5,016 nt of DNA, from contig DROB01000484.1 of the NCBI GenBank assembly GCA_011321985.1, positions 1 to 5,016 of the forward strand, in the 5' to 3' direction. The stretch is from Gammaproteobacteria bacterium. GTDB taxonomy: Bacteria; Pseudomonadota; Gammaproteobacteria; SZUA-229. A program made the translations under genes and the position numbers. Each line of letters starts with the position of its first letter. Within the stretch, counting starts at the first letter, position 1. Under the pieces are notes generated by a model. That model did no database searches. It worked only from the letters and a program-made list of their open reading frames with translations, and had not been told where the DNA came from. Shown here piece by piece: positions 1 to 5,016 of this stretch.

Positions 1-61
1 ACTAATTTTGATTGTTGATTATTAATTCAAACAGGTAAGATAGCAACCTATGCATAACATC

Positions 62-1291
62 ATGAAAACCTATCTTGTTGGCGGCGCAGTCCGTGATGAA
101 CTACTCGGCTATCCATTCAAAGAAAAAGACTGGGTCGTGGTCGGCGCAACTATCGAGGACATGCTGGCGGCAGGCTACCGACAGGTGGGCAAAGATTTTC
201 CTGTCTTTCTGCATCCAGAAACAAAAGAAGAATATGCTCTCGCTCGCACCGAGAGAAAAACAGCAGCAGGCTATAAAGGATTTGAGGTCCACGCTTCACC
301 CGATGTCACGTTAGAAGAAGACCTGATCCGCCGTGATCTGACTATCAATGCTATCGCTAAAGCTGAATCAGGTGAGTTCATCGATCCTTATGATGGCATC
401 GCTGATATCAATAATAAAACTTTACGCCATGTTTCAGAAGCATTCGCTGAGGACCCTGTCAGGATACTGCGTATCGCCCGCTTCATGGCACGTTATGCTC
501 ATCTGGGTTTCAGCATCGCTGAAGACACCATGCAGTTAATGAAAAATATGGTTACTGCGGGTGAAGTGGATGCTCTCGTTCCTGAACGTGTCTGGCAGGA
601 GATGCAGAAGGCATTATCCGAAAGAACACCGACTGCATTCATCATCACACTGAAAGAGTGCGGGGCACTCAGACGCATCTTGCCAGAGCTTGACCGTTTA
701 TGGGGCATACCGCAGCCAGAAGCACACCACCCTGAAATCGATACCGGCATCCACACCATGCTGGTACTGGAACAGGCATGTAAATTATCCGATGATCCAC
801 AGGTGAGGTTTGCCGCTCTGTTCCATGACCTGGGTAAAGGCACGACACCCGAAGGAGAATGGCCACGCCACATCAACCACGAAGCTCGGGGTGCCGATAT
901 CGTAAAAGAAGTATGCAAACGGTTACGTATCCCGAATGATTTTCGGGATCTCGCCGAACGCACGGCGCGCTTTCACCTGCATTACCATCGTGCACTCGAA
1001 CTTAAACCCAGCACTGTCGTAAAGACCCTGGAACAGCTTGATGCTTTCAGGAAACCCCGGCGTTTCGAGCAATTCTTACTGGCTGCAGAAGCTGATGCTC
1101 GTGGCAGACCCGGATTTGAAGACAAAGAATATCAACAGGGCGATTATTTTCGAAAGGCCCTGAAGGCTGCCACCGATATAGATATAGGCGAATTACGCAG
1201 TCTCGGTTTTGAACATAAAGCACTGGCTGAAAAGATCAGAGAATCGCGGGTCCGTGCTATCAAGAGTTTAAAAAAAATGCATCCTGAATAA
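62..1291 (+). CDS. cca: Multifunctional CCA tRNA nucleotidyltransferase with HD phosphohydrolase domain
   Basis: Cytoplasmic enzyme that adds or repairs the CCA end of tRNAs from CTP and ATP without a nucleic acid template. In this long family the C-terminal HD domain adds phosphatase and 2',3'-cyclic phosphodiesterase activities. The 409-residue product aligns from memory along its whole length with E. coli Cca (412 aa). Visible motifs are GGAVRD (7-12), the metal site E21-x-D23, RRDLTINA with R91, EDPVRILRIARF (130-141) with nucleotide-binding R137 and R140, HPEIDTGIH (about 223-231) and the HD signature FHDLGKG (254-260). The first metal ligand is Glu where E. coli has Asp. I chose ATG 62 because family members begin MK-x-YLVGGAVRD. 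An in-frame ATG at 50 would add only MHNI. The sole Shine-Dalgarno-like stretch (AGG at 33-35) is too far from 62 and marginal for 50, so the start is unsettled. The gene converges on the VanZ-like gene. Function is very secure. Confidence 0.97.
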   Translation: MKTYLVGGAVRDELLGYPFKEKDWVVVGATIEDMLAAGYRQVGKDFPVFLHPETKEEYALARTERKTAAGYKGFEVHASPDVTLEEDLIRRDLTINAIAKAESGEFIDPYDGIADINNKTLRHVSEAFAEDPVRILRIARFMARYAHLGFSIAEDTMQLMKNMVTAGEVDALVPERVWQEMQKALSERTPTAFIITLKECGALRRILPELDRLWGIPQPEAHHPEIDTGIHTMLVLEQACKLSDDPQVRFAALFHDLGKGTTPEGEWPRHINHEARGADIVKEVCKRLRIPNDFRDLAERTARFHLHYHRALELKPSTVVKTLEQLDAFRKPRRFEQFLLAAEADARGRPGFEDKEYQQGDYFRKALKAATDIDIGELRSLGFEHKALAEKIRESRVRAIKSLKKMHPE

Positions 1292-1304
1292 GTCTTACTT
1301 CAGG
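1270..1304 (-). terminator. Weak candidate terminator between convergent genes
   Basis: An inverted repeat, CCTGAA at 1283-1288 and TTCAGG at 1299-1304, with a 10-nt loop overlaps the cca stop codon. Read on the minus strand it is followed after five bases by an eight-T tract (complement of the A-run at 1270-1277, inside the cca 3' end), so it could end transcription coming from the VanZ-like gene. The stem is only six pairs and the T tract is not directly adjacent, so this is a weak call. No T tract follows on the plus strand, so it does not look like an intrinsic terminator for cca. Confidence 0.3.
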
Positions 1305-1313
1305 GCACCTCTA

Positions 1314-1724
1314 TTAATTGATCGCGCCCTTTAATCTATCGTCGATCTTGAACAAGATATTTTTAGCTGATGTCAATGCCAGGAGAAATCCCAGTATCAC
1401 ACCGGTAGCATTTGCCAGCATATCGGCAAATTCATAATATCTATCCGGATTAAAACTTTGCAGATATTCCAGTACGACCCCCATCAGAATAAAAGATATC
1501 GCATAGCCGTAACGCTGGAACCTGTCATGATAGATCTGCGCGAACCAGAACATCAATGTGAAATAAGCCAGAGCATGAAAAAATTTATCCTGATACCGGA
1601 TATCAATATCAAGATTTACCGGATCGCTGGTAAGGGAAAGATAAATCACCAGAGCAACCAGCATATAACCGATGGATAGCCATAATAATCGCAGCGCCAA
1701 CTCTGGCACGGGTTGTTTAACCAT
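1314..1724 (-). CDS. VanZ-like family integral membrane protein
   Basis: Small inner-membrane protein of 136 residues with four predicted membrane segments, at about 11-31, 48-66, 71-91 and 103-120. The VanZ-like pattern is visible: D46-K47-x-x-H50 entering segment 2, E85-x-x-x-Q89 at the end of segment 3, then R95, E98 and D101-x-x-x-N105-x-x-G108 entering segment 4. VanZ of enterococci gives low-level teicoplanin resistance. Most VanZ-like proteins have no known biochemical role, and antibiotic resistance should not be assumed here. The gene starts 15 nt after the uppP stop, in the same reading frame but separated by two in-frame stops. No Shine-Dalgarno sequence lies before the ATG, so translation may depend on ribosomes finishing uppP. 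The pairing suggests a role in cell envelope or lipid-carrier metabolism, but that is inference. It ends 22 bp from the converging cca. Confidence 0.85.
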   Translation of the reverse strand: MVKQPVPELALRLLWLSIGYMLVALVIYLSLTSDPVNLDIDIRYQDKFFHALAYFTLMFWFAQIYHDRFQRYGYAISFILMGVVLEYLQSFNPDRYYEFADMLANATGVILGFLLALTSAKNILFKIDDRLKGAIN

Positions 1725-1739
1725 TTTTTATTCGACCCA

Positions 1740-2534
1740 TTACAGATAAAGTGATAACAGTACGATACCGAGCATCAACCGATAAAGAACAAAAGGTGTC
1801 ATACCAATCTTTTCCAATAATATAAGGAAATAGTGGATACATAGATAGGCACTGACAGCAGAGATCGATGCACCGAAGACCAGATCATTCATATCACCCA
1901 TACTGGCGACAGCAGAATAATCCAGGATCTTCAATCCACCAGCCAGTACGATGATCGGTATCGATAACAAGAACGAGAACCGCGCTGCGGCCGGAGCGGT
2001 AAGGCCGAGCATCAAACCTGCCGTTATCGTAATACCTGAACGCGAAGTACCCGGTATCAATGAGATAGCCTGCGCACAACCGATGATAAGAATCTCCTTC
2101 CACGTCATCGCATGCTCGTCGTGCTGGCGTTTGCCTGACCAGTCTGCATACCATAATAAAAAACCGAATATCAAAGTCGTACTCGCGATGACTAATGGTG
2201 TACGCAAGCTCTCCTCGATATAATCTTTAAAAATCAGACCAAATATACCCGCCGGTATAGTGCCGATTAATACGGCCCATGCCAGTTTACTGTCTTCAGA
2301 ATGCTTACCTCTCAATGAACCGAACCAGGCAAAAAACATCTTATTGATTTCTTTTCGAAAATAAATAATAACCGCTGTTAATGTACCGACATGCACAGCG
2401 ACATCAAATGCCAGCCCCTGATCCTGCCATCCGACCAGGATAGGTACAAGGATCAAGTGTGCAGAACTTGATATCGGAAGAAATTCAGTTAATCCCTGAA
2501 CTAATGCCAGGATGATAATTTGTATGGTATCCAT
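1740..2534 (-). CDS. uppP: Undecaprenyl-diphosphatase (BacA/UppP)
   Basis: Polytopic inner-membrane enzyme that dephosphorylates undecaprenyl diphosphate to undecaprenyl phosphate, the lipid carrier for peptidoglycan and surface polysaccharides. Overexpression in other bacteria confers bacitracin resistance. The 264-residue product is close to the usual length (E. coli 273). Both signature regions of the family's internal repeat are intact: QGLTEFLPISSSAHL (13-27) with catalytic E17 and H26, and SLIPGTSRSG (158-167) with R165. The conserved ARFSFLLSIP follows at 184-193. Many hydrophobic segments span the rest. The ATG at 2534 is preceded by AAGG with six bases between, a good ribosome binding site, and the protein begins as family members do. 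It lies 159 bp downstream of the methyltransferase gene, so it may have its own promoter, and 15 bp upstream of the VanZ-like gene, with which it is probably co-transcribed. Nothing appears broken. Confidence 0.97.
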   Translation of the reverse strand: MDTIQIIILALVQGLTEFLPISSSAHLILVPILVGWQDQGLAFDVAVHVGTLTAVIIYFRKEINKMFFAWFGSLRGKHSEDSKLAWAVLIGTIPAGIFGLIFKDYIEESLRTPLVIASTTLIFGFLLWYADWSGKRQHDEHAMTWKEILIIGCAQAISLIPGTSRSGITITAGLMLGLTAPAAARFSFLLSIPIIVLAGGLKILDYSAVASMGDMNDLVFGASISAVSAYLCIHYFLILLEKIGMTPFVLYRLMLGIVLLSLYL

Positions 2535-2597
2535 TAAAAACCTTTTTTAGATGTATCAATAAGCTGGCTGCAGGAGCAGAATTTCCGCGATGGACTC

Positions 2598-2626
2598 ATT
2601 ATCTGACAGACCTCTCTTAGAATAAA
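2598..2626 (-). promoter_or_regulatory. uppP: Candidate promoter for uppP
   Basis: On the minus strand a GATAAT hexamer (2603-2598) matches the sigma-70 -10 consensus in five of six positions. A poor -35, TTTATT, lies 17 bp upstream (2626-2621). Transcription from here would leave a leader of roughly 55-60 nt before the uppP ATG. The weak -35 makes the call tentative. If wrong, uppP would depend on read-through from the methyltransferase gene, and I see no terminator in the gap that would prevent that. Confidence 0.25.
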
Positions 2627-2645
2627 TACCACGTCTGTATACAGA
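2602..2645. promoter_or_regulatory. Two TCTG...CAGA palindromes in the uppP leader region
   Basis: TCTGTATACAGA at 2634-2645 is a perfect 12-bp palindrome. TCTGACAGA at 2602-2610 has the same arms around a single central base and overlaps the candidate -10 element of uppP. The shared arms and the position suggest a possible regulator binding site. The spacing between the arms differs (four bases against one), and it does not match the CTGT-N8-ACAG spacing of an E. coli-type LexA box. Chance occurrence is possible. Confidence 0.2.
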
Positions 2646-2693
2646 GAAAACACCGAATGAATCCAGCATACCCAAAAGCCTTAAATTGCATAC

Positions 2694-3902
2694 TTATAAC
2701 CTGTTCCTCATATCCAGCATCGAAAAACCTTTCAATGTCTGGTCATAATTTTTCGTAATAGCCATCACCTTGAAACGGTCTCCCATCTCGGAGGGCAGTG
2801 TTAATGTTTTTATCTGTTGCGATAATTTTATCTGTTGCTGAATATCATCCGTTACCTGCTCAGCATGTAATTCGGAAAGTCCGTTTGCCAGCAAAAATGC
2901 GGCCTGTGTAGTATAACCTGAAACATCCATACCTGAAGCTGTCGCACAGTATGCAACGTCGGTAAAATTCACGAATGCTGTGATGTCCTGCAGGCCCGGC
3001 CACCAGAAAAAATCTTCGTGCGCACGATGCTGGTAATAACACATCAGCGTGCCATCCACTCGATCTGCATGGAAATACTCTGTTTCATTGTAACCATAAT
3101 CGATCAAAAAGATGACCAGCCTGTCTATTTTACTCTCGAGCGCCGACAACCACCCGCTTATTGCCGGGTTGTACTCTGATCGGTAATCTTCAGCAAGCAG
3201 GCATTCGCTCCGCTGCTGTATCTCCGTTATTTTTTCTACCACAGCCTCTACTGCCGGCACATACTTCGTCACCAGTTGATCGCCATCAAAACCGACCATT
3301 AATGATTCATGTTCCTGGCCTCCAGCCGATAACCTGAAGCATTCTACCGGCATCGCGTCCAGCACTTCATTGGCGACGACGATAACTTCGCCCATCTTGT
3401 CTGGTAACTGGTCGAGCCACTGCACACATCCGAGCAGATGTTTTGCCTGTTTTTCTATCGTCGTTCTCTGTCTCTGCTTTAGTTCAGCACTAAGCTCAAC
3501 GATATAATACCTTTCCGGTAATCGTTCGAGCTTTTCAAGTTGCAGCAACATACCTGCTGCCAGGATACCGCTGCCTGCTCCGAACTCGAGTAGACAGGGT
3601 CTTTTACACCCTTGATGCAAGAAGTCACTGATCACTTCCGATACCTGGTTCGCAAGGCATCGCGCAAAAAGTGGAGATACTTCCGGCGCGGTAATAAAAT
3701 CCCCCTTCTGGCCAAATTTTTGCAGACCGCCACTGTAATAACCTAAAGCTGGCTCATAGAGCACAATATCCATATATTCAGAAAAGCTAATCCATCCATC
3801 CGAACGATCACAGGCAGTCCGGATGCGTCGCCTGAGCAGTAAACTCTGTTTTTTTGCCTCTTCGTGGGGTTGAGGCAGAATATCAATACCGTGATTTAAC
3901 AA
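2694..3902 (-). CDS. MidA/NDUFAF7-family class I SAM-dependent methyltransferase (COG1565 type)
   Basis: The 402-residue product belongs to the bacterial family related to mitochondrial NDUFAF7/MidA, which methylates an arginine of a complex I subunit and is needed for complex I assembly. The bacterial substrate is generally not established. Motifs in order are GWISFSEYM (36-44), LYEPALGYYSGG (48-59), KFGQKGDFITAPE (62-74), the SAM-binding loop EFGAGSG (106-112), VELS (135-138), ANEVLDAMP (177-185), IDYG (267-270), GTLMCYYQHRAHED (284-297), PGLQDITAFVNF (302-313) and MGDRFKVMAIT (373-383). The likely start is TTG at 3902. Between it and the upstream in-frame stop (4020-4022) there is no ATG, GTG or TTG, and the first internal Met (44) falls inside conserved sequence. 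No clear Shine-Dalgarno precedes the TTG. The gene is transcribed divergently from the pteridine reductase and lies upstream of uppP. Family call is secure; start and substrate are not. Confidence 0.93.
   Translation of the reverse strand: MLNHGIDILPQPHEEAKKQSLLLRRRIRTACDRSDGWISFSEYMDIVLYEPALGYYSGGLQKFGQKGDFITAPEVSPLFARCLANQVSEVISDFLHQGCKRPCLLEFGAGSGILAAGMLLQLEKLERLPERYYIVELSAELKQRQRTTIEKQAKHLLGCVQWLDQLPDKMGEVIVVANEVLDAMPVECFRLSAGGQEHESLMVGFDGDQLVTKYVPAVEAVVEKITEIQQRSECLLAEDYRSEYNPAISGWLSALESKIDRLVIFLIDYGYNETEYFHADRVDGTLMCYYQHRAHEDFFWWPGLQDITAFVNFTDVAYCATASGMDVSGYTTQAAFLLANGLSELHAEQVTDDIQQQIKLSQQIKTLTLPSEMGDRFKVMAITKNYDQTLKGFSMLDMRNRL
2808..2838 (-). repeat. In-frame 13-nt direct repeat (18-nt period) in the methyltransferase gene
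   Basis: TTTTATCTGTTGC occurs at 2808-2820 and again at 2826-2838 on the plus strand, an exact 13-nt repeat with an 18-nt period. On the coding strand it yields two QQIK units six residues apart, QQIKLSQQIK (357-366), in the C-terminal part of the protein. It looks like a small in-frame duplication in a poorly conserved linker. Confidence 0.6.
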
Positions 3903-3929
3903 TGGTTCAACCGTAACTTGAAATGTGAG

Positions 3930-3935
3930 AATATA
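3930..3935 (-). promoter_or_regulatory. Candidate -10 element for the methyltransferase gene
   Basis: TATATT on the minus strand (3935-3930) matches the sigma-70 -10 consensus at five of six positions and lies 27 nt ahead of the TTG start at 3902, a sensible leader length. I find no good -35 hexamer at 16-18 bp upstream, so this could be an activator-dependent promoter or a chance match in AT-rich DNA. Confidence 0.25.
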
Positions 3936-3968
3936 GGAACACCGATGATCAATAAATAAATGCCGTAG

Positions 3969-3998
3969 AACAGGCCCCGGAAAAACAGGTCCCGAAAC
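3969..3998 (+). repeat. 15-nt imperfect tandem repeat abutting the pteridine reductase start
   Basis: Two adjacent 15-nt copies, 3969-3983 (AACAGGCCCCGGAAA) and 3984-3998 (AACAGGTCCCGAAAC), match at 12 of 15 positions. The second ends one base before the ATG at 4000. Each copy contains CAGG. The one in the second copy (AGG at 3987-3989, ten bases from the ATG) is the probable, weak ribosome binding site. The repeat could be a simple duplication or a tandem operator. The rest of the 97-bp divergent gap (3903-3999) shows a TTGAAA at 3918-3923 but no matching plus-strand -10. Confidence 0.45.
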
Positions 3999-3999
3999 G

Positions 4000-4773
4000 A
4001 TGGATAATACTAACCTAAATCATAACCATTCAGAAAGTAATGTATCCAGAGTTGCCCTGATCACAGGCGGCTCAAAACGTATCGGTGCTGTTACCGTACG
4101 GCAGCTGCACCAGGCAGGTTACAAGGTAATAATACACTGTCGCCTGTCATGCCAGTCAGCCGAAGCCCTGGCTGGAGAACTTAATGATACACGTCCTGAT
4201 TCGGCGAAGATTATACAGGGTGATCTTAACGATGACACTATCTATAACAACCTGATCGATCAGGCGTTTCAATACTGGCAACGGCTGGATGTACTGATAA
4301 ACAATGCATCCAGTTTTTTCCCGACCCCCATAGGCTCTATAACACTCGACGACTGGGATAATTTGATCAACACTAATATGAAAGCACCTCTATTCCTCTC
4401 CCAGGCTATCGCACCTTACTTAAAGAAAACCCGGGGATCGATCATCAACATGATCGATGTACACGCACAGCGCCCGATGAAAGATCACCCCGTATACTGT
4501 GCTGCCAAGGCGGGTCTGACCATGATAACCCAATCACTGGCGAAAGATCTCGGCCCGGAAATCCGTGTTAACGGTGTCTCTCCCGGCGCTATCTTATGGC
4601 CTGAACACGATATGCCTGAACACACAAAAAACCTTATCCTGGAACGCACCTCTTTAAAAAGGCCCGGCGAACCCATAGATATAGCCAGGACAGTCCTTTT
4701 CCTGGTGAGAGATGCCGACTATATAACCGGGCAGGTCATCGCTGTCGATGGTGGCCGCACATTAAATATTTAA
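4000..4773 (+). CDS. Pteridine reductase, short-chain dehydrogenase family (PTR1/FolM-like)
   Basis: Cytoplasmic NADPH-dependent reductase of pterins or folates, of the type that reduces dihydropteridines to tetrahydro forms. The 257-residue Rossmann-fold protein carries the pteridine-reductase version of the cofactor motif, TGGSKRIG (22-29, pattern TGxxxRxG), then GDL (74-76), NNASSFFPTP (101-110), DVHAQRP (153-159), YCAAK (166-170), VSPGAILWPE (193-202) and GQVIAVDGGRTL (244-255). D153 replaces the usual SDR catalytic Ser and sits 13 residues before Y166, the D/Y/K arrangement of Leishmania PTR1, so this is a pteridine reductase rather than a general SDR. The N-terminal extension of about 15 polar residues (MDNTNLNHNHSESNV) is unusual, but no later start fits better. 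ATG 4000 is the first start after an in-frame TGA at 3946. It diverges from the methyltransferase gene. Exact substrate, folate or monapterin, is not visible from sequence. Confidence 0.92.
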   Translation: MDNTNLNHNHSESNVSRVALITGGSKRIGAVTVRQLHQAGYKVIIHCRLSCQSAEALAGELNDTRPDSAKIIQGDLNDDTIYNNLIDQAFQYWQRLDVLINNASSFFPTPIGSITLDDWDNLINTNMKAPLFLSQAIAPYLKKTRGSIINMIDVHAQRPMKDHPVYCAAKAGLTMITQSLAKDLGPEIRVNGVSPGAILWPEHDMPEHTKNLILERTSLKRPGEPIDIARTVLFLVRDADYITGQVIAVDGGRTLNI

Positions 4774-4838
4774 GGAGCCTCTGATCGATATCCCCCGGAA
4801 TACATTACCGAGCAACTGACGCACACTCTCGAAATACG

Positions 4839-5016
4839 ATGCAGAATGACAACAATCAAGGTGATTTTATTTCACGTGCGGGAGTGACCATGACGGTCAT
4901 CGCGTGGATAATATTTTTAATCTTCCTGTTCACCCTGTTTGACTATTTTATCGATCAGCGTAACAACCCGAACCAGAACCTCGCAACGACCGCATATGGA
5001 CAACAGAAAGAAATCG
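4839..5016 (+). CDS. Membrane-anchored protein, probable retropepsin-like (clan AA) aspartic protease; 3' end missing
   Basis: A reading frame opens at ATG 4839 and runs 59 codons to the window edge. It is the first start after an in-frame TGA at 4782. The visible part has a short polar N-terminus (1-15), one hydrophobic membrane segment at about 16-36 with few charges, then a polar stretch, DQRNNPNQN (39-47). An N-terminal anchor followed by a basic, NPN-containing juxtamembrane segment resembles the gammaproteobacterial TIGR02281-type aspartic protease family, whose DTGAT catalytic motif would lie beyond this window. That motif cannot be checked here, so the identity rests on the N-terminus alone. 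The start is 65 nt after the pteridine reductase stop with no convincing Shine-Dalgarno nearby. Co-transcription with that gene is possible since no terminator is visible between them. The coding call is good; the family call is moderate. Confidence 0.6.
   Translation, partial: MQNDNNQGDFISRAGVTMTVIAWIIFLIFLFTLFDYFIDQRNNPNQNLATTAYGQQKEI

Larger units (their letters stand above)
2535..2693. other. Intergenic region between methyltransferase gene and uppP
   Basis: This 159-bp gap between two minus-strand genes holds the candidate uppP promoter, the two TCTG...CAGA palindromes and the uppP ribosome binding site (AAGG near 2541-2544 on the minus strand). The hexamer GCATAC occurs twice close to the end of the methyltransferase gene. 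I see no convincing terminator hairpin, small RNA or short coding sequence. Confidence 0.5.

Noticed and set aside
1..49. A promoter for cca in the first 49 bases
   Set aside because: TTGATT-like hexamers are present, but no -10 hexamer lies at a fitting distance, and the true promoter may be to the left of the window.
499..963. A 154-codon open frame on the minus strand inside cca
   Set aside because: It lies wholly antisense to a well-conserved cca, its product is rich in Ser, Arg and Cys with no recognisable domain, and it is best explained as a shadow of the coding frame.
1266..1280. TTTAAAAAAAATG near the cca 3' end as a slippage or frameshift site
   Set aside because: It falls a few codons before the stop, after all conserved domains, so slippage would change only the last residues. 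No downstream frame is opened that looks functional.
2634..2645. TCTGTATACAGA as a LexA SOS box
   Set aside because: It contains CTGT and ACAG arms, but only two bases separate them rather than the eight of the E. coli-type LexA site, and uppP is not a typical SOS gene.
3960..3968. ATG-CCG-TAG minimal frame upstream of the pteridine reductase
   Set aside because: A two-codon frame with no ribosome binding site is expected by chance in AT-rich intergenic DNA.
1..5016. A mobile element, defence system, CRISPR array or biosynthetic cluster
   Set aside because: All sizeable frames are explained by housekeeping or conserved gammaproteobacterial families. No transposase, integrase, spaced repeats, tRNA or terminal inverted repeats are visible.

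Overview
The window looks like ordinary chromosomal housekeeping DNA from a gammaproteobacterium outside the enteric group. The first gene matches the long HD-domain-bearing Cca found in Gammaproteobacteria and Betaproteobacteria. It sits beside UppP, a MidA-type methyltransferase and a pteridine reductase, a combination that fits free-living or symbiotic environmental Gammaproteobacteria. Base composition appears moderate and even by eye. I see no transposase, integrase, tRNA, CRISPR array or other sign of mobile DNA. No species can be named from the sequence alone.

Layout. (1) Positions 62-1291, plus strand: cca, complete, the CCA-adding and repair enzyme for tRNA 3' ends. (2) Positions 1314-3902, minus strand, read right to left: a MidA/NDUFAF7-family SAM-dependent methyltransferase that appears to start at TTG, a 159-bp gap, uppP (undecaprenyl-diphosphatase), then a small VanZ-like membrane protein 15 bp behind uppP. 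cca and the VanZ-like gene converge with only 22 bp between them, where there is a weak hairpin. (3) Positions 3903-3999: a 97-bp divergent intergenic region. (4) Positions 4000-4773, plus strand: an SDR-family pteridine reductase. (5) Position 4839 to the window edge, plus strand: the N-terminus of a membrane-anchored protein that resembles the gammaproteobacterial retropepsin-like (clan AA) aspartic protease family, cut off before its catalytic motif.

How the genes fit together. uppP and the VanZ-like gene are probably co-transcribed, and both act at the inner membrane. UppP recycles the lipid carrier for peptidoglycan and other surface polymers, while the role of VanZ-like proteins is poorly understood. 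The methyltransferase and the pteridine reductase are divergently transcribed from a short shared region. The first may assist respiratory complex I assembly, by analogy with mitochondrial NDUFAF7, and the second makes reduced pterins or folates.

I found no clear new system. The points most worth a second look are the uppP/VanZ-like pairing, a Glu in place of the first metal-binding Asp of Cca, two TCTG...CAGA palindromes in the uppP leader, the TTG start of the methyltransferase, a 15-nt tandem repeat just ahead of the pteridine reductase start, and the truncated membrane-anchored protein at the right edge.
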